DNA of 64,000 nt, from contig CM034391.1 of NCBI GenBank assembly GCA_019925095.2, forward strand, positions 26,463,051 to 26,527,050, given 5' to 3'. Under the pieces are notes generated by a model. The model was given only the letters and a program-made list of their open reading frames with translations. It searched no databases and was not told the DNA's origin. Shown here piece by piece: positions 52,786 through 63,060 of this stretch. Made by a program: the position numbers and the translations under genes. How positions within the stretch are numbered: position 1 is the stretch's first letter; each line of letters opens with the position of its first letter. This DNA is from Dendrolimus kikuchii. Lineage: Eukaryota; Arthropoda; Insecta; Lepidoptera; Lasiocampidae.

Positions 52786-53069
52786 TATCTATTTTCTCAT
52801 TTTTGTCAAGTTTTGTCATTGATGTAGTTTACATATAGACGGGGGTGGTATAGTTTGCGATATAAAATGAAGTGAATCTTTCGGGGGCAAATACATAAAA
52901 AATTAATACAATGTAACCTGTACTACTTGCTCTTTAAACAAGAGACACGCACTAGAGGTTGACCCGCGGGGTAAACTCTAGTTAATATTATATATGTAGT
53001 AGTCAGTTTGTTTGTAAGGCTTTCACGCCTTATTTATTTAACAAATTATTATGAAATTTTATATCCGTT

Positions 53070-53345
53070 ATTATCCGTGCAGGAACGGAGAAAGAATACA
53101 ATTTCCTGTGGCTCGGCGGCCTGTCGTAAGAGGAGACAAAGCAACCCACACCCAGGTGGTAGGGCATTTGCCCGACTGGATGGCTACCACCCCTGGTTCT
53201 CTGGTCCTTCCAGTATCCCTTAAGAGAGCAGCAGCGCATTTATAGCATCTTTGGTGTTACAAATGTCCATAGGTGATGGTAACCGCTTTCCATACAGTGG
53301 GCCGTCTGCCTGTCTGCTGATCTCCTGGAATAAAAAATAAATAAA
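53070..53345 (+). mobile_element. SINE-like S1 retroposon
   Basis: TTATCCGTGCAGGAACGGAG to TCCTGGAATAAAAAATAAAT. ~45 bp are missing between CCCCTGGT and CCAGTATCCC. Confidence 0.88.
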
Positions 53346-53429
53346 TAAACAAAAAGTATCATCACTAACTGGACAAATGGGACAGCACTAGCGCTGCCTT
53401 ATTCTGTTTTTGCCATCTGCCATTGTAAA

Positions 53430-53604
53430 ATACATTTCGTGTGAATCATTAAAGTATATAAATCACTACTTAAACCATCTTTTACTAATATAATTATTTT
53501 AAACAAAAGCTTACATTCTTTTTTTAAATGCTGCGATACTTTATCTCGTGAATCCCGGGAGAATTTCAAGTAAAGCATGGGCGAAGTCGCGGGCATATTC
53601 TAGT
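53430..53604 (+). mobile_element. Helitron-like 3' fragment
   Basis: It ends GGCGAAGTCGCGGGCATATT followed by CTAGT, typical of LEP1-type ends. Confidence 0.5.
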
Positions 53605-54120
53605 TATGAATGAATGAATGAACGAATGGATGAATGAGTGAACGAATGAACAAACTGTTAGTCCCGGGCACTTATATGTTAAAAAAACACTTTTGGCTAT
53701 TAGGACCCTTTTTATTTCACTATTATTAATAATAAGTGACTTGGAGTCTCAATATACGGGACCTCAAAGGTCTACCGGACCGATATGGTATTAGTTTAGG
53801 CAATCCACCCGGCAGGTATAAACCAGGTCAGTAGCTGTAGAGCTGTGGCTGATATCCAAGAGAACTCAGTGAATTTGGAAACAGATTTGGTATTTATAGA
53901 CAATTACTGCTGGTCGACATTTTAGAAATCGATGCTAATGAATTGTTCGACTCAGCAATAAGTGCTTACCGAATAGGGTTGTAACAGAACGAATGAACGA
54001 ACGATACAATGAATGAGAGAATGAATGAATGAGTAAATATGCGATGTTTGAATACATTTTGCCTTATTAGGCGTGCAATGTCCAAGTACATGTCAGAAAT
54101 ATAAAACTAAATTAAATTAG
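53605..54120. other. No recognised feature apart from short GAAT-rich repeats
   Basis: Imperfect (GAAT)n clusters at 53605-53652 and 53991-54030 surround unassigned sequence. Confidence 0.5.
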
Positions 54121-54123
54121 GAA

Positions 54124-54347
54124 TTGCAGAAGTCGTGGAAGGCCACGACACACCTTCCATGATCAAATTGATCGTGTACTAGCGGAGGGTGATGTCAGGA
54201 GCCTTAAGAACAGACGAGTGTGCATGACAAGAGTTATGAATGTCAAAGAAGCAAGTGAGGTGTGTAAGAATGGGCCTAAATGGCGCTCTGTTGTTCGTGC
54301 CTACCCCGCAAGGGAACTGGCGTGAATTTATGTATGTATGTATGTAA
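54124..54347 (+). mobile_element. 5'-truncated RTE-type LINE copy
   Basis: It starts GCAGAAGTCGTGGAAGGCCA and ends in the TATG tail. Confidence 0.87.
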
Positions 54348-54349
54348 AT

Positions 54350-54900
54350 TACATTAAAAAAAATATATATGATATAAAATATTATAATAAAATTATATGT
54401 CTAGTTACAAAATGCTATATAAAGTTAGCTTTATAATTTCATGAAATTCATGAAATTTTTTAAATTTTTAAGAAGAAACTATTTAAAAACAAAACCATTA
54501 ATCGTCGTTGTCATGAAAATACTTAACAAAAAGCTTCTTAAATACGCAAGAATATTTATCCTGATAAAAGGTTCATTGTTAACCGACAAAATTGAGTAGT
54601 CACTTAAAATGGGTCTTGTATACTGGTGGAGGGGATGTCGTAATTCTGCCGGGTTGTATTGCGGAATGAGAGATGGGCGGTACTTATGTCACTGCCAGAA
54701 GTTTTATAACACTCCAGTATTTAAGAGATTTCGAAATTATGGAATTATAACGTTACTAACATTAAATAAGGGGACAAATACATCGCTTGTATGTTAAACC
54801 ATTTATTTAATTTGTCTCAATTACTCCGGAGGTACGCTGTTCCTAGTTTTAACTTTCACTGTGTATTTAAAGAGGAAGCAAAGAATTATGTAATGTTATT
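54350..54900. other. No recognised feature
   Basis: This is AT-rich sequence. A 62-codon frame (54609-54797) has no domain that I recognise. Confidence 0.5.
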
Positions 54901-54904
54901 ATTT

Positions 54905-55035
54905 CAACCCCACTATCCTAGAGGGAGACAAAGCGTTGGCATGACCCTTTATGTCACAAATGTCTATAGGTGACAGTAGCCAGTTTCCATCAGGTGGGCC
55001 ATCTACCAGGTTGCCAGCTTGGCGCAAGAAACAAC
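54905..55035 (+). repeat. LINE-type 3' fragment
   Basis: CACAAATGTCTATAGGTGAC, TTTCCATCAGGTGGGCCATC and ACCAGGTTGCCAGC match the conserved 3' end of lepidopteran LINEs. Confidence 0.5.
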
Positions 55036-55063
55036 TATATAAATCAAAATAGCTTTTAAGTAT

Positions 55064-55803
55064 TGTTACAACTTAGGATCCGACAAAAACAAATTCCAGT
55101 CCTGATCTGTAAAAGAACACATTTTATTACCTGTCGGCATTTGAACTAGTTGTAATTCTTTTATGGTCGTCTGCTTTTGTTTACTTATTTATTAGCATAC
55201 GTTTCTAGAGAACAGTCTATTTCACTCGTTTACATCCGCTTGCGGCTGAATCATTAGCCAGGTGTTGCGGATTACGTCGACTAAGATACGGGCACATTCG
55301 TATTTGTGAGGTATAAAACAACGGCCTGATGGAGAGGGGGAGCAGATCAGCGACAACTACGATCAAAGCGTGACGTATTATATGTACAATCGGGAATCTA
55401 ATTGTACACCTTTCGTACTGGTTCCTTGAACCCGTGGTACCCCAAATAAAACGGTGGTTACCTTAAAGCAAGATCTTTATTTGAAAGCTAAGCTGTCTCC
55501 AATACTATTGTCGTATTTAAACCATAGCGCGATGTAAGTCGACGCTACCGCCATCTAGGGCTCGACAAAACAGTCATCTTCAAACACAAAACTAATACAT
55601 ACATAGAATGTTAGAAAGCATCTGGTTGAATTCTTAACACTAATAGTGACGGACTTTGCACGTTTTATTGAATTACGACCTTCTGCATTACGTTTGGATT
55701 TTTTGTGTTTGGTTATATTTGTACCTGTGTTATAGGTGTTTGTATAGTTCTAATAAACTCTATAATAATTCTAAAGGCATTTCAATTTGAGTTCTGCAGC
55801 ATT
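55064..55803 (+). mobile_element. Solo LTR interrupted by a second solo LTR
   Basis: It begins TGTTACAACTTAGGATCCGA, contains GGTATAAAACAACGGCC (TATA-like) and TAATAAACTC, and matches the 34.3-kb solo LTR on both sides of a 237-bp insert. The 3' terminus is eroded (TTCTGCAGCATTATTC). Confidence 0.8.
55403..55639 (+). mobile_element. Nested 237-bp solo LTR with 5-bp target duplication
   Basis: It begins TGTACACCTTTCGTACTGG, ends ATTCTTAACA, and has CTAAT at 55398-55402 and 55640-55644. It contains CCCAAATAAAACGG. It is unrelated in sequence to the host LTR. Confidence 0.78.
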
Positions 55804-56070
55804 ATTCTGAAGTAATAAAACTTAATAGATTATTTTCTCTGCCAAAAAATATATAGAAAATCACTTTTGAAAAGGATTCCAAGAAAATTAAATATATAGA
55901 AAATCCGAAGTGGTACAAGGTTCTTCCATTTTCAGTCGAGAGTCGAGACTTCATTACTCTGTGCAACAAGATGGCCGACGCATAATAGCGACTCGGCTAT
56001 ATTAATACTTTCTTTGGAAATCGGGCTAGTTTAAGCATTTAACATTTTGAAGTATATATAATATTATATT

Positions 56071-56102
56071 TTCTTAAGTTTTCGCGACTTGTATACATAT
56101 CC
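56071..56102 (-). repeat. Inverted Penelope-like 3'-terminal piece upstream of the PLE body
   Basis: TTTTCTTAAGTTTTCGCGAC and TTGTATAC are the complement of the PLE end (GTATACAAGTCGCGAA...). The neighbouring PLE body lacks this piece at its own 3' end. Confidence 0.65.
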
Positions 56103-56167
56103 TCAGGCGAGCTTCAATCAAAACATATTTCAAGCCGCAGAAAAGGATTACCCAATTTCTGAGACCT

Positions 56168-56599
56168 GTGAAATGCAATATCCCACTCCAGGATGCAGGG
56201 GTCTACAAGCTTGATTGCGAGTGTGGATTGTCATACATTGGGCGAACAAAGAGGAGCATAAAAACACGGGTAAAAGAACACATTGCTGACATGAAACACA
56301 CAAGGTCTACGAAGTCTGCGATCAGTGAACACACGCTGGATAAACCCAACCACTACATCAGATTCAATAACCCACAAATCCTCGCGAAAGAGAATCGTTT
56401 CATACCTAGAATGATGCGTGAGGCTATTGAAATAAAAAAACACCCAAATTTCAATAGAGAAGATGGTTGGCAAGTACCAACTGTTTGGGATCTAAACATA
56501 AAAACTATTAAGACCCAAACCCAGCAAAAACCAGCTGCCAGACCTCAAGACACTGTGAGCTCTTTCTGCGTACAACGGAACACAAACCAACTTGACTGA
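56168..56599 (+). pseudogene. Penelope-like GIY-YIG endonuclease domain
   Basis: The frame includes sequence upstream of its first ATG. It reads LQDAGVYKLDCECGLSYIGR, then TKRSIKTRVKEHIADMKHTR, SAISEHTLDKPNHYIRF, ENRFIPRMMREAIEIKKHP and DGWQVPTVWD. GVY and SYIG are the two halves of the GIY-YIG motif. The arginine of TRVKEH and the glutamate of MMREAIEI occupy the expected catalytic positions. The CEC pair before SYIG is typical of PLE endonucleases, which cut target DNA for retrotransposition. The domain looks intact, but the reverse transcriptase that normally precedes it is absent. Confidence 0.85.
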
Positions 56600-56858
56600 T
56601 AATTACTTTTATTTTTCCTTCCACCCATTTTAATATTATATAAAATTATTAGAGCTAGGCATGTTTGCTGAAGAGTTTCTTGCGCCGCTTCTTCTCTTCA
56701 AGCCATAACATGTTGCGAAGCGGTAGTAAATTAGATTAGGCTCCCATAGAGTAAATAATAACCATAAACAAAATTAAAATTAAATAATTAAAATTAACAA
56801 GTTGGCGGTAGGCTAAATAAAACTTTAACAATACTCGTTGACACTTGACATCTTTGTA

Positions 56859-56900
56859 TTCCGTGATCACGGCCACTGAAAAGTGGCCGAAACGTCGGAA
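56859..56900 (+). ncRNA. Hammerhead-ribozyme-like motif with exchanged core pair
   Basis: Stem I TTCC (56859-56862) pairs with GGAA (56897-56900). Core GTGATCA is at 56863-56869. Stem II is GGCCAC/GTGGCC around TGAAAA. GAAA is at 56889-56892, followed by CG (minimal stem III) and the cleavage triplet GTC ending at 56896. Canonical CUGANGA is GUGAUCA here. C3 and G8 are exchanged together, which preserves their pairing. The location in the PLE 3' region fits the established association of minimal hammerheads with PLEs. Confidence 0.6.
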
Positions 56901-57299
56901 AACCCAAATTCAAATAAAATTACCGCGCTTAAAACCGTTAAAACGTAGTTTTATTATATATGTAATATTATTTGTGAATTGTGTGTTTTTTTTTATATTA
57001 TGAAGATGTACAGTAAATAATTTGTATTGTGAAGTACCATGTCGAATCATATCGTAACTGTTTATTTTAAAATACAAATAGTGAGAACACAATCCTTCTG
57101 TGCTTCAAATGCAATTTGTGGAATTACAAGTATAGCATGGCAACAGTTCAGCTGAGGTAAAGGCGTTACCGTTGCAGGGTCTTCAGATCAACAGCGTCTT
57201 ATATGCAGGCAGGGTGAATTTTCCGAGAGGGACTTCAGCGCCAATTCCCAAACTATAACATATAGGGAAAAAATATTTAAAGGAGTTTTGGGGCCAATT

Positions 57300-57705
57300 T
57301 TCAAGATAACTAAAGAGAATAGAATAGAATATTCTTTATTGCACACAAGAAAATAATACACATGAGTTAACAATCATATAACTAGTACAATCGGCGGTCT
57401 TATCGCTAACAGCGATTTCTTCCAGACAACCTTCTGGAGATAATTTTACATATCTAATAATGGGTCGGTATTCAGTGTGCATAGTTTAAAATATATACAA
57501 TCATATATACATATATTAATAGTAAACAAAATACACATACATATTTATATACAAATATATGTACATAGAGTTACATATACATACATAAATTACTGTTTAC
57601 AAATTTAGATAGTGATCTTTGAGGAGTTTATTAAAAGAAGTAAGTGACTTGGCACTTCTAATGCTCATTGGCAATACATTCCACAACCTTACACAACCTT
57701 AAAGA
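57300..57705 (-). pseudogene. CR1-type LINE C-terminus and 3' end
   Basis: The minus strand encodes VVWNVLPMSIRSAKSLTSFN and KLLKDHYLNL and then a long AT-rich 3' region ending TGTGCAATAAAGAATATTCT. The coding motif parallels LWNELPVTVRQAKSLTIFK at 49.4 kb. Confidence 0.7.
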
Positions 57706-57709
57706 GGTC

Positions 57710-58105
57710 ATTAGATTTTCAAAAATCAGTTACGTTGGTTAGGAATTAACTCAACGGATTCTGAAAAAAACACGTAGAATTATTAAACCAGTCCATAGTT
57801 TAACTTATAAAGATCACCATATACACATTACAAATAGTATTGAACAAGATTCCTAAATCTGGGAAATCTATTCCGTACCCGGTTACATGGGAAGCTTAAG
57901 TAAAATTTGATGTGTATCACCGCAAAATCGTAACTCCAAAAAGGTCTTTAGTTACGAAACTCAGGACCAATCAATACGGGCCGAGCAAACAGAACTCCAA
58001 ACACCAATAACCCCTGGCTAGGTGGAGTCATTAAGTCAAACTGAATGTTATAATTAGGGCAAGATTAAAACCAGTATAAGGGTATTGCCGTATATTTAAT
58101 ATTTA
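57710..58105. other. No recognised feature
   Basis: This is AT-rich sequence with no match in the window. Confidence 0.5.
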
Positions 58106-58107
58106 CA

Positions 58108-58240
58108 TTAGGGCTTGGAAACCGGATATAAGTAAAACCGGTTATAATCTAAGTGCATAAGAGATTTTCGTTTCAGTATTATTTAAACTTTAATGCCAAT
58201 TGAACGGTTTTTAGCTCGGATCGCTAAATGTAAATGTAAC
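58108..58240 (+). repeat. hAT-like terminal fragment shared with 39.65 kb
   Basis: It contains AGGGCTTGGAAACCGGATAT, CCGGTTATAATCTAAGTGCA and CAATTGAACGGTTTTTAGC. Confidence 0.4.
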
Positions 58241-58244
58241 GTTG

Positions 58245-58858
58245 CACTTGCATCATAAAAAAAAAACATATAGACATAAAAAATGACAGTACTAATGTCT
58301 AGCAAACTATACCACTGTCAAGAATTTAAAAAAATTGTGACGGCTTTTAAGTTTGGCTCTCGCTCGAAATTAAAAAATATCAGCTGTTCATAATTCTTTT
58401 ATAAATATTATTTCATACGGTTTAAACCGTCCTTTAACGTTAATAATATTAATTATATTAATTAACTACGTGTTCCCGTTGGGGACCAAGGCTGCCCTTA
58501 CTTTGCCTAAGAAAACCTTCCAATATATACCAGACGCGGAAAATTACTGATCTAGCTAATATTAGAGCTGTGGAACTACTTGACTTGAAGAGCTTTCAAG
58601 GCTTCGATAGGCCAGTGTACCCTTTTGTGCATAAAAGTCAACCGGTTGTCACGGAACAGATTAAATACATATTACTACATAATTATCTTGAATAGTATAT
58701 TGACCCACTTAAACCTATTCTGTGTCCAAGGAGGAGAAGCTGACTCTTCCCTCCACGTTACAAGCTTTTATTGGATGACCAGGTTTCAACCGGTTTTTGG
58801 CATATGCATTGAAATCGCAACTATGAGGTAAAGTCAGTTTTTAGTCACACATATTTAT
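58245..58858. other. No recognised feature
   Basis: Short open frames only. The AGTCAACCGGTTGTC and GGTTTCAACCGGTTT words do not form a clear element. Confidence 0.45.
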
Positions 58859-58859
58859 A

Positions 58860-59178
58860 TTATCCGTGCAGGAACGGAGAAAGAATACAATTTCCTGCGG
58901 CCGGGCGGCCTGTCGTAAGAGGCGACTAAACAACCCACAGCCAGGTGGTAGGGCATTTGCCCGACTGGATGGCTACCACCCCTGGTCTAAAGTATGTCGC
59001 CATAACAACCTTGAGTTGTATTCCGGCATTAGTGACCAGGTTCCAGTCTCCCTTAAGAGAGCAGCAGCGCATTTGTAGCAACTTTGGTGTTGCAAATGTC
59101 CATAGACGATGGTAACCGCTTTCCATCAAGTGGGCCGTCTGCCTGTCTGCTGATCTCCTGCAATAAAAATAAAAAAAA
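58860..59178 (+). mobile_element. SINE-like S1 retroposon, full length
   Basis: ATTATCCGTGCAGGAACGGA to TCTCCTGCAATAAAAATAAA. It is one of the best preserved copies. Confidence 0.92.
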
Positions 59179-59360
59179 TTAGAAACAGTTATAACATGAA
59201 CAAAACGGTGATGCAGTTTACATAATACTCTTTTAACGTTTACACTCCGAACAAAATGGTTGTCGAAAGTCGACTATAAAGTTTAAAAAAACATTTATAT
59301 AAACAAGCTTTTATTTAAAGTTCTAAAAAGAATAAAATAAACTTTAATTTTAATGACATC

Positions 59361-59550
59361 AATTTATATGACATAAAAGCTTGTCACGAGATTTACTTCT
59401 GTAGATGTATTTACCTATTTTATACGTAAAATACATACTCACTTTTTACTTAGATTTACTTCTATCAAGATCAAGTTGCCTAATTATTGTATTCTTATTT
59501 ATTTATACAAGTAAATCTCGTGACAAGCTTTTGTATCATATAAATACTAC
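59361..59550. repeat. Inverted repeat (~35-bp arms)
   Basis: TAAAAGCTTGTCACGAGATT at ~59376 is mirrored by AATCTCGTGACAAGCTTTTG at ~59514, extending outward into TTTATATGA/TCATATAAA. The loop is ~110 bp. An S1 copy sits just beyond. Confidence 0.75.
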
Positions 59551-59556
59551 TTACTT

Positions 59557-59878
59557 TTTATCCGTGCAGGAACGGAGAAAGAATACTATTTCCTGCGGCC
59601 GGGCGGCCTGTCGTAAGAGGCGACTAAACAACCCACAGTCAGGTGGTAGGGCATTTGCCCGACTGGATGGCGACCACCCCTGGTCTAAAACATGTTGCCA
59701 TAACAACCTTGAGTTGTGTTCCGGCATTAGTGACCAGGTTCCAGTGACCCTTAAGAGAGCAGCAGCGCATTTGTACCACCTTTGGTGTTGTAAATGTCTA
59801 TAGGCGGTGGTAACCGCTTTCTATAAAATGGACCGTCTGCCTGTCTGCTGCACTCCTGCAATAAAAAATAAAAAAAAA
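59557..59878 (+). mobile_element. SINE-like S1 retroposon, full length
   Basis: TTTATCCGTGCAGGAACGGA to CACTCCTGCAATAAAAAATA. Confidence 0.92.
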
Positions 59879-59879
59879 C

Positions 59880-60590
59880 TTAATTTATTTCTATTTATCG
59901 CTGAGATATTGTAGTAGTTCATTATCTCTTCAAAAATTTGAACGCAGACGTCAGATATGACCCGAACATACATACCTACATACATAGAAACATTGCAAGT
60001 TAAATAAAAGCTTGTAATAAAAAGCCATTAATTTTTACCCGGTTACAAACTATTTGGACCTAGTTCGATTTTTTTTGTAAGTAAGTTTACAAAAAAGCCG
60101 ATCTGATTTCGTTTAGTTAGTAGTATGAGGCAGCGAAACTTCGTTCGAGTTGCCACGATGTATTTGTTTGTTAGTGAATTTCAGAGGTGATACCAAGTAA
60201 GACGCGAACACGATAATATATTTTGACTATATTCGCCTATCCCACCGAAGTGACGTCATATTATTTATTTTTTAATTTTTTGAAAACTTGAAAGACAAAA
60301 ATTAATCCGTCTAAGTTTGGCTTTACTATTATTGCTCCATGCTACTGCTATACTCGTAGCTTCACATCGGTTGACTTATAAAATATTTACATACCCCAGC
60401 TCCAGATCGCAAATTGATATACAGAGTTTTAAGCCAAGTTGAAGACAAGTTTTTGAGTTAAACGGAACCTCTAGCCCTGGGGCATTGAGATCGATGGTAA
60501 TATCGTTCTTAACTAATTTATAACCAATTCAAATTTTATTGAACATTGACTTTCCTTTGCTATGTTTGGGAAGTGTGAATAAAAGATAAT
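59880..60590. other. Mostly unassigned
   Basis: GCAAGTTAAATAAAAGCTTG at 59995 matches the end of the repeat at 51.13 kb. The rest is unrecognised. Confidence 0.45.
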
Positions 60591-60592
60591 TT

Positions 60593-60830
60593 TATAATAT
60601 TTTCTTAAGTTTTCGCGACTTGAATACATAATAAAACTAGGTTTTAACGATTTTAAGCGCGGTAATTTTATTTGATTTTGGTTTTTCCGACGTTTCGGCC
60701 ACTTCTCAGTGGCCGTGATCACGGAATACAAAGATGTCAAGTGTCAACGAGTATTGTTAAAGTTTTATTTAGCCTACCGCCAACTTGTTCATTTTAATTA
60801 TTTCATTTTAATTTTGTTTATGGTTATTAT
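60593..60830 (-). mobile_element. Penelope-like element, 3'-terminal half (interrupted)
   Basis: The minus strand reads ...AATAAAACTTTAACAATACT, the ribozyme-like motif, CGCGCTTAAAA-type sequence, TAGTTTTATTATGTATTCAA and GTCGCGAAAACTTAAGAAAA. The upstream half of the same copy resumes at 63100 beyond the P-like transposon. Confidence 0.85.
60685..60726 (-). ncRNA. Hammerhead-ribozyme-like motif with exchanged core pair
   Basis: It is read on the minus strand: TTCC, core GTGATCA, stem II GGCCAC/GTGGCC around TGAGAA, GAAACGTC, GGAA. It has the same G3-C8 exchange as at 56859-56900. It lies in a different PLE copy whose flanks differ, so this is a family trait. Confidence 0.6.
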
Positions 60831-61010
60831 CACTGACCTCCATATATACAAGTACGCTGGACCTATAATTAGCCGGGCCATAGTGAGACGATTTGATTTT
60901 CGCCATTTTGGCACTGATCGCAGAAGTGGGTGGGAACGGAACTAATAATAGAGATGGGACAATGAGATAAAATACATCGATAAAAGACATTTCCAACAGC
61001 AACAAACTAC

Positions 61011-62041
61011 TCATTGGCGAGCCCAAATAATTTGTCGGGACAAAAGAATTCGTACATTTACACCTGTAATATGTAGGGAGTGGTTTTTAACGGCTGCGTA
61101 CAGACGGATGTCTATATATTTGTTGATTATTTGTTTCAATAAAATATGAAAGTGACTGTTAAAATTATCTGACACTAAAGTATCCTTGAATTGGTTCTGT
61201 AGATCAGGAAATAATGTTTCTGTTTTGTGTATCAGATCTTTTAGTACCCTTGCAGTTAATACTGCGGGAAAATTTGGTTCTATAAGAGGTTTTCCATTAT
61301 TATTTTTGCAAGCCTGGCGGAACAATGACTCCACCAATAAACAAACATTTACGACACTTGTAGAAGGCATTGCTAAACCACCTCTCGTTTTTTGTACAAC
61401 GAGTGCTATACCATTTCTGCGATTCAATACAGAATCTTGTGGTAAAGACTCGCAAGCATCCAAGCAATCGTCACACTTGATTTTTTTTCGAATCGCTCAT
61501 ATCACAAATCCTGCGATATACCCGACACATTGTTTAGAAGTTTCGTTTGCGTACGAGTCCGGTACCGCCCAAAATAAGTGTAAATATTCCCCTATTTCAT
61601 CTTGCAGTGTTGTTGATTCAGTTTCATCTAAACGATATTTTTTTATTATACGTATATTTTCAGCATCGCTATAAACATCTACATCAAATTTATCGATTTT
61701 AGTCCGTTTAGAAGAATTAGAAGATACACTTAATATGGCTATGTCGTTACCCTGGACGTTACCAGTAGAATTGCTTATTTCGTGATGAATAAGCAATTGT
61801 TTAAATGCATTCACAAACTGTGCAGCTGTTGGGTTGGGACACCAACCCCCTCGGCTGCGTATTGCTCAAAAAATAACTCTAAATGATCTTTGTGGTCAAT
61901 GTAGAAGTACGTACAACTCAAGTTGGTATCATTCTGTTCCATAATTAGTCTTCTTTTTACTTCTACAGCTATTGTCTCAGGTACAGGGGGTGCGGGGATA
62001 ACCATCTTTGTTCCACATACAGAAGGTGTAGGTAAGACCAT
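61011..62041 (-). pseudogene. P-like transposase, central and C-terminal parts
   Basis: The minus strand gives an N-terminal piece (62041-61811) with ITLLELFFEQY-type sequence and GVGVPTQQL. A frameshift follows, then NAFKQLLIHHEISNSTGNV, a run to CVGYIAGFVI, an in-frame TGA at 61499-61497, and onward IRKKIKCDDCLDACESL and PSTSVVNVCLLVESLFRQ. The VGYIAGFV...C..C pattern and the AAQFVNAFKQLL pattern are typical of THAP/P-family transposases. The catalytic acidic residues cannot be assigned with confidence. At least one frameshift and one stop make it inactive. Confidence 0.75.
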
Positions 62042-62259
62042 ACTTTCATGCGTTGAAGATGCGTGTTCTACAAAAACATATGATATTTTAATTTGAAATA
62101 AAACAGCCTTTATGGTAATCTTAATCCATCAGACGGAAGAAAAAAAAACAATATTAATTATTAATATACTATTTTAACACATGGTGTAAGAGACAGCTTC
62201 CCAAGTAACTGAAATGGTGTATAGCCCATCATTCAAAGTCAGAATCTACAGAATTTTCA

Positions 62260-62515
62260 TCAGAATAAAAATCTTATGTATGACCTATCTTTATATCTTA
62301 GAAATAATACGGTATTTTTATACTTACCGGCACTGCTACAGAAAATTGTTAGAATACTGCACTTTTTCAAAGTAGTGCATAAGTTATGTTTAATAAAACA
62401 GTCATCAGAGAAGTGCTTTGAACAGATGTAATCATATTTCTTCGGACGCAAACTAGGCTTTTCAATGTTTTTCAGTCATAATTCCAGTCTTCTTTTGTCA
62501 GTCGAAAACCTATGT
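62260..62515 (-). pseudogene. THAP zinc-finger domain, partial
   Basis: The frame reads FSTDKRRLEL, a TGA where relatives have tryptophan, then LKNIEKPSLRPKKYDYICSK and HFSDDCF. ICSKHFSDDCF is the C..H half of the C2CH THAP finger, and RRLEL*LKNI is the preceding helix. The first CxxC pair is not found upstream. THAP domains bind transposon ends in P elements. Confidence 0.7.
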
Positions 62516-62519
62516 ATTA

Positions 62520-63060
62520 TTTTAAAATTATATGTATTTGACAATAAAAATTAGTCATCGGCGATTTCCGTTCTTGAAAGTAAATAGATATTGATAGGAA
62601 AAATATCGATAAGTTTTATCGACAGGTAACTTTGACAGCACTATTAAATTTTATTGTTTATAAATAACCGGTAATACAAAGACAAATATGTTGTAATTGC
62701 GTATAATACCATTAGTGACAGATTTTAAGTGTCTATAGAAGTTTAATTTGTTGAATATTAGCCGCAAATTCACCTACTTGTGGAATATAACCCCACTTCC
62801 CTTCTGGTAACGAGTTTTGCATAATACCCACTCTTTCATAGTTTACGTATGAAAGACCACCACTTATTTATGTATCAACTAAATTAATACGACACAACAA
62901 AGAAGCTTAATCGCGTTAAACCTCCAAAAACACTTTGAAAACACGGGAGACAATCCAAACAAGACAGCGGCCATTTGCAAGTTACGTCACATTTAGTTCT
63001 CTTCCCACGCATTGGGGGCGCTTCAAATAGGCACAATATAGAGCTGTCATTTCATAGGGT
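62520..63060. other. P-like element subterminal region
   Basis: This is non-coding sequence between the THAP remnant and the right terminal repeat. GTTTACGTATGAAAGA at 62841-62856 complements nothing obvious. No promoter was identified. Confidence 0.4.

Larger units (their letters stand above)
51768..52982 (+). mobile_element. Helitron-like (LEP1-type) element carrying a minisatellite
   Basis: It begins CCCTATTAATATTATAAATG, has the (GTCT)n and ACTACTGAACCGATTTGGCT blocks and an internal diverged duplicate (51950-52090). It ends GACCCGCGGGGTAAACTCTAGT-type sequence with the terminal CTAGT at 52978-52982. The minisatellite and an S1 copy lie between these ends. Confidence 0.65.
56105..56960 (+). 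mobile_element. Penelope-like element, C-terminal part and 3' region
   Basis: It consists of the GIY-YIG ORF (56168-56599), the untranslated region with GAAGAGTTTCTTGCGCCGCT, the ribozyme-like motif at 56859-56900, and ACCGCGCTTAAAACCGTTAA with TAGTTTTATTA at the end. The reverse transcriptase domain is missing (5' truncated). Confidence 0.85.
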
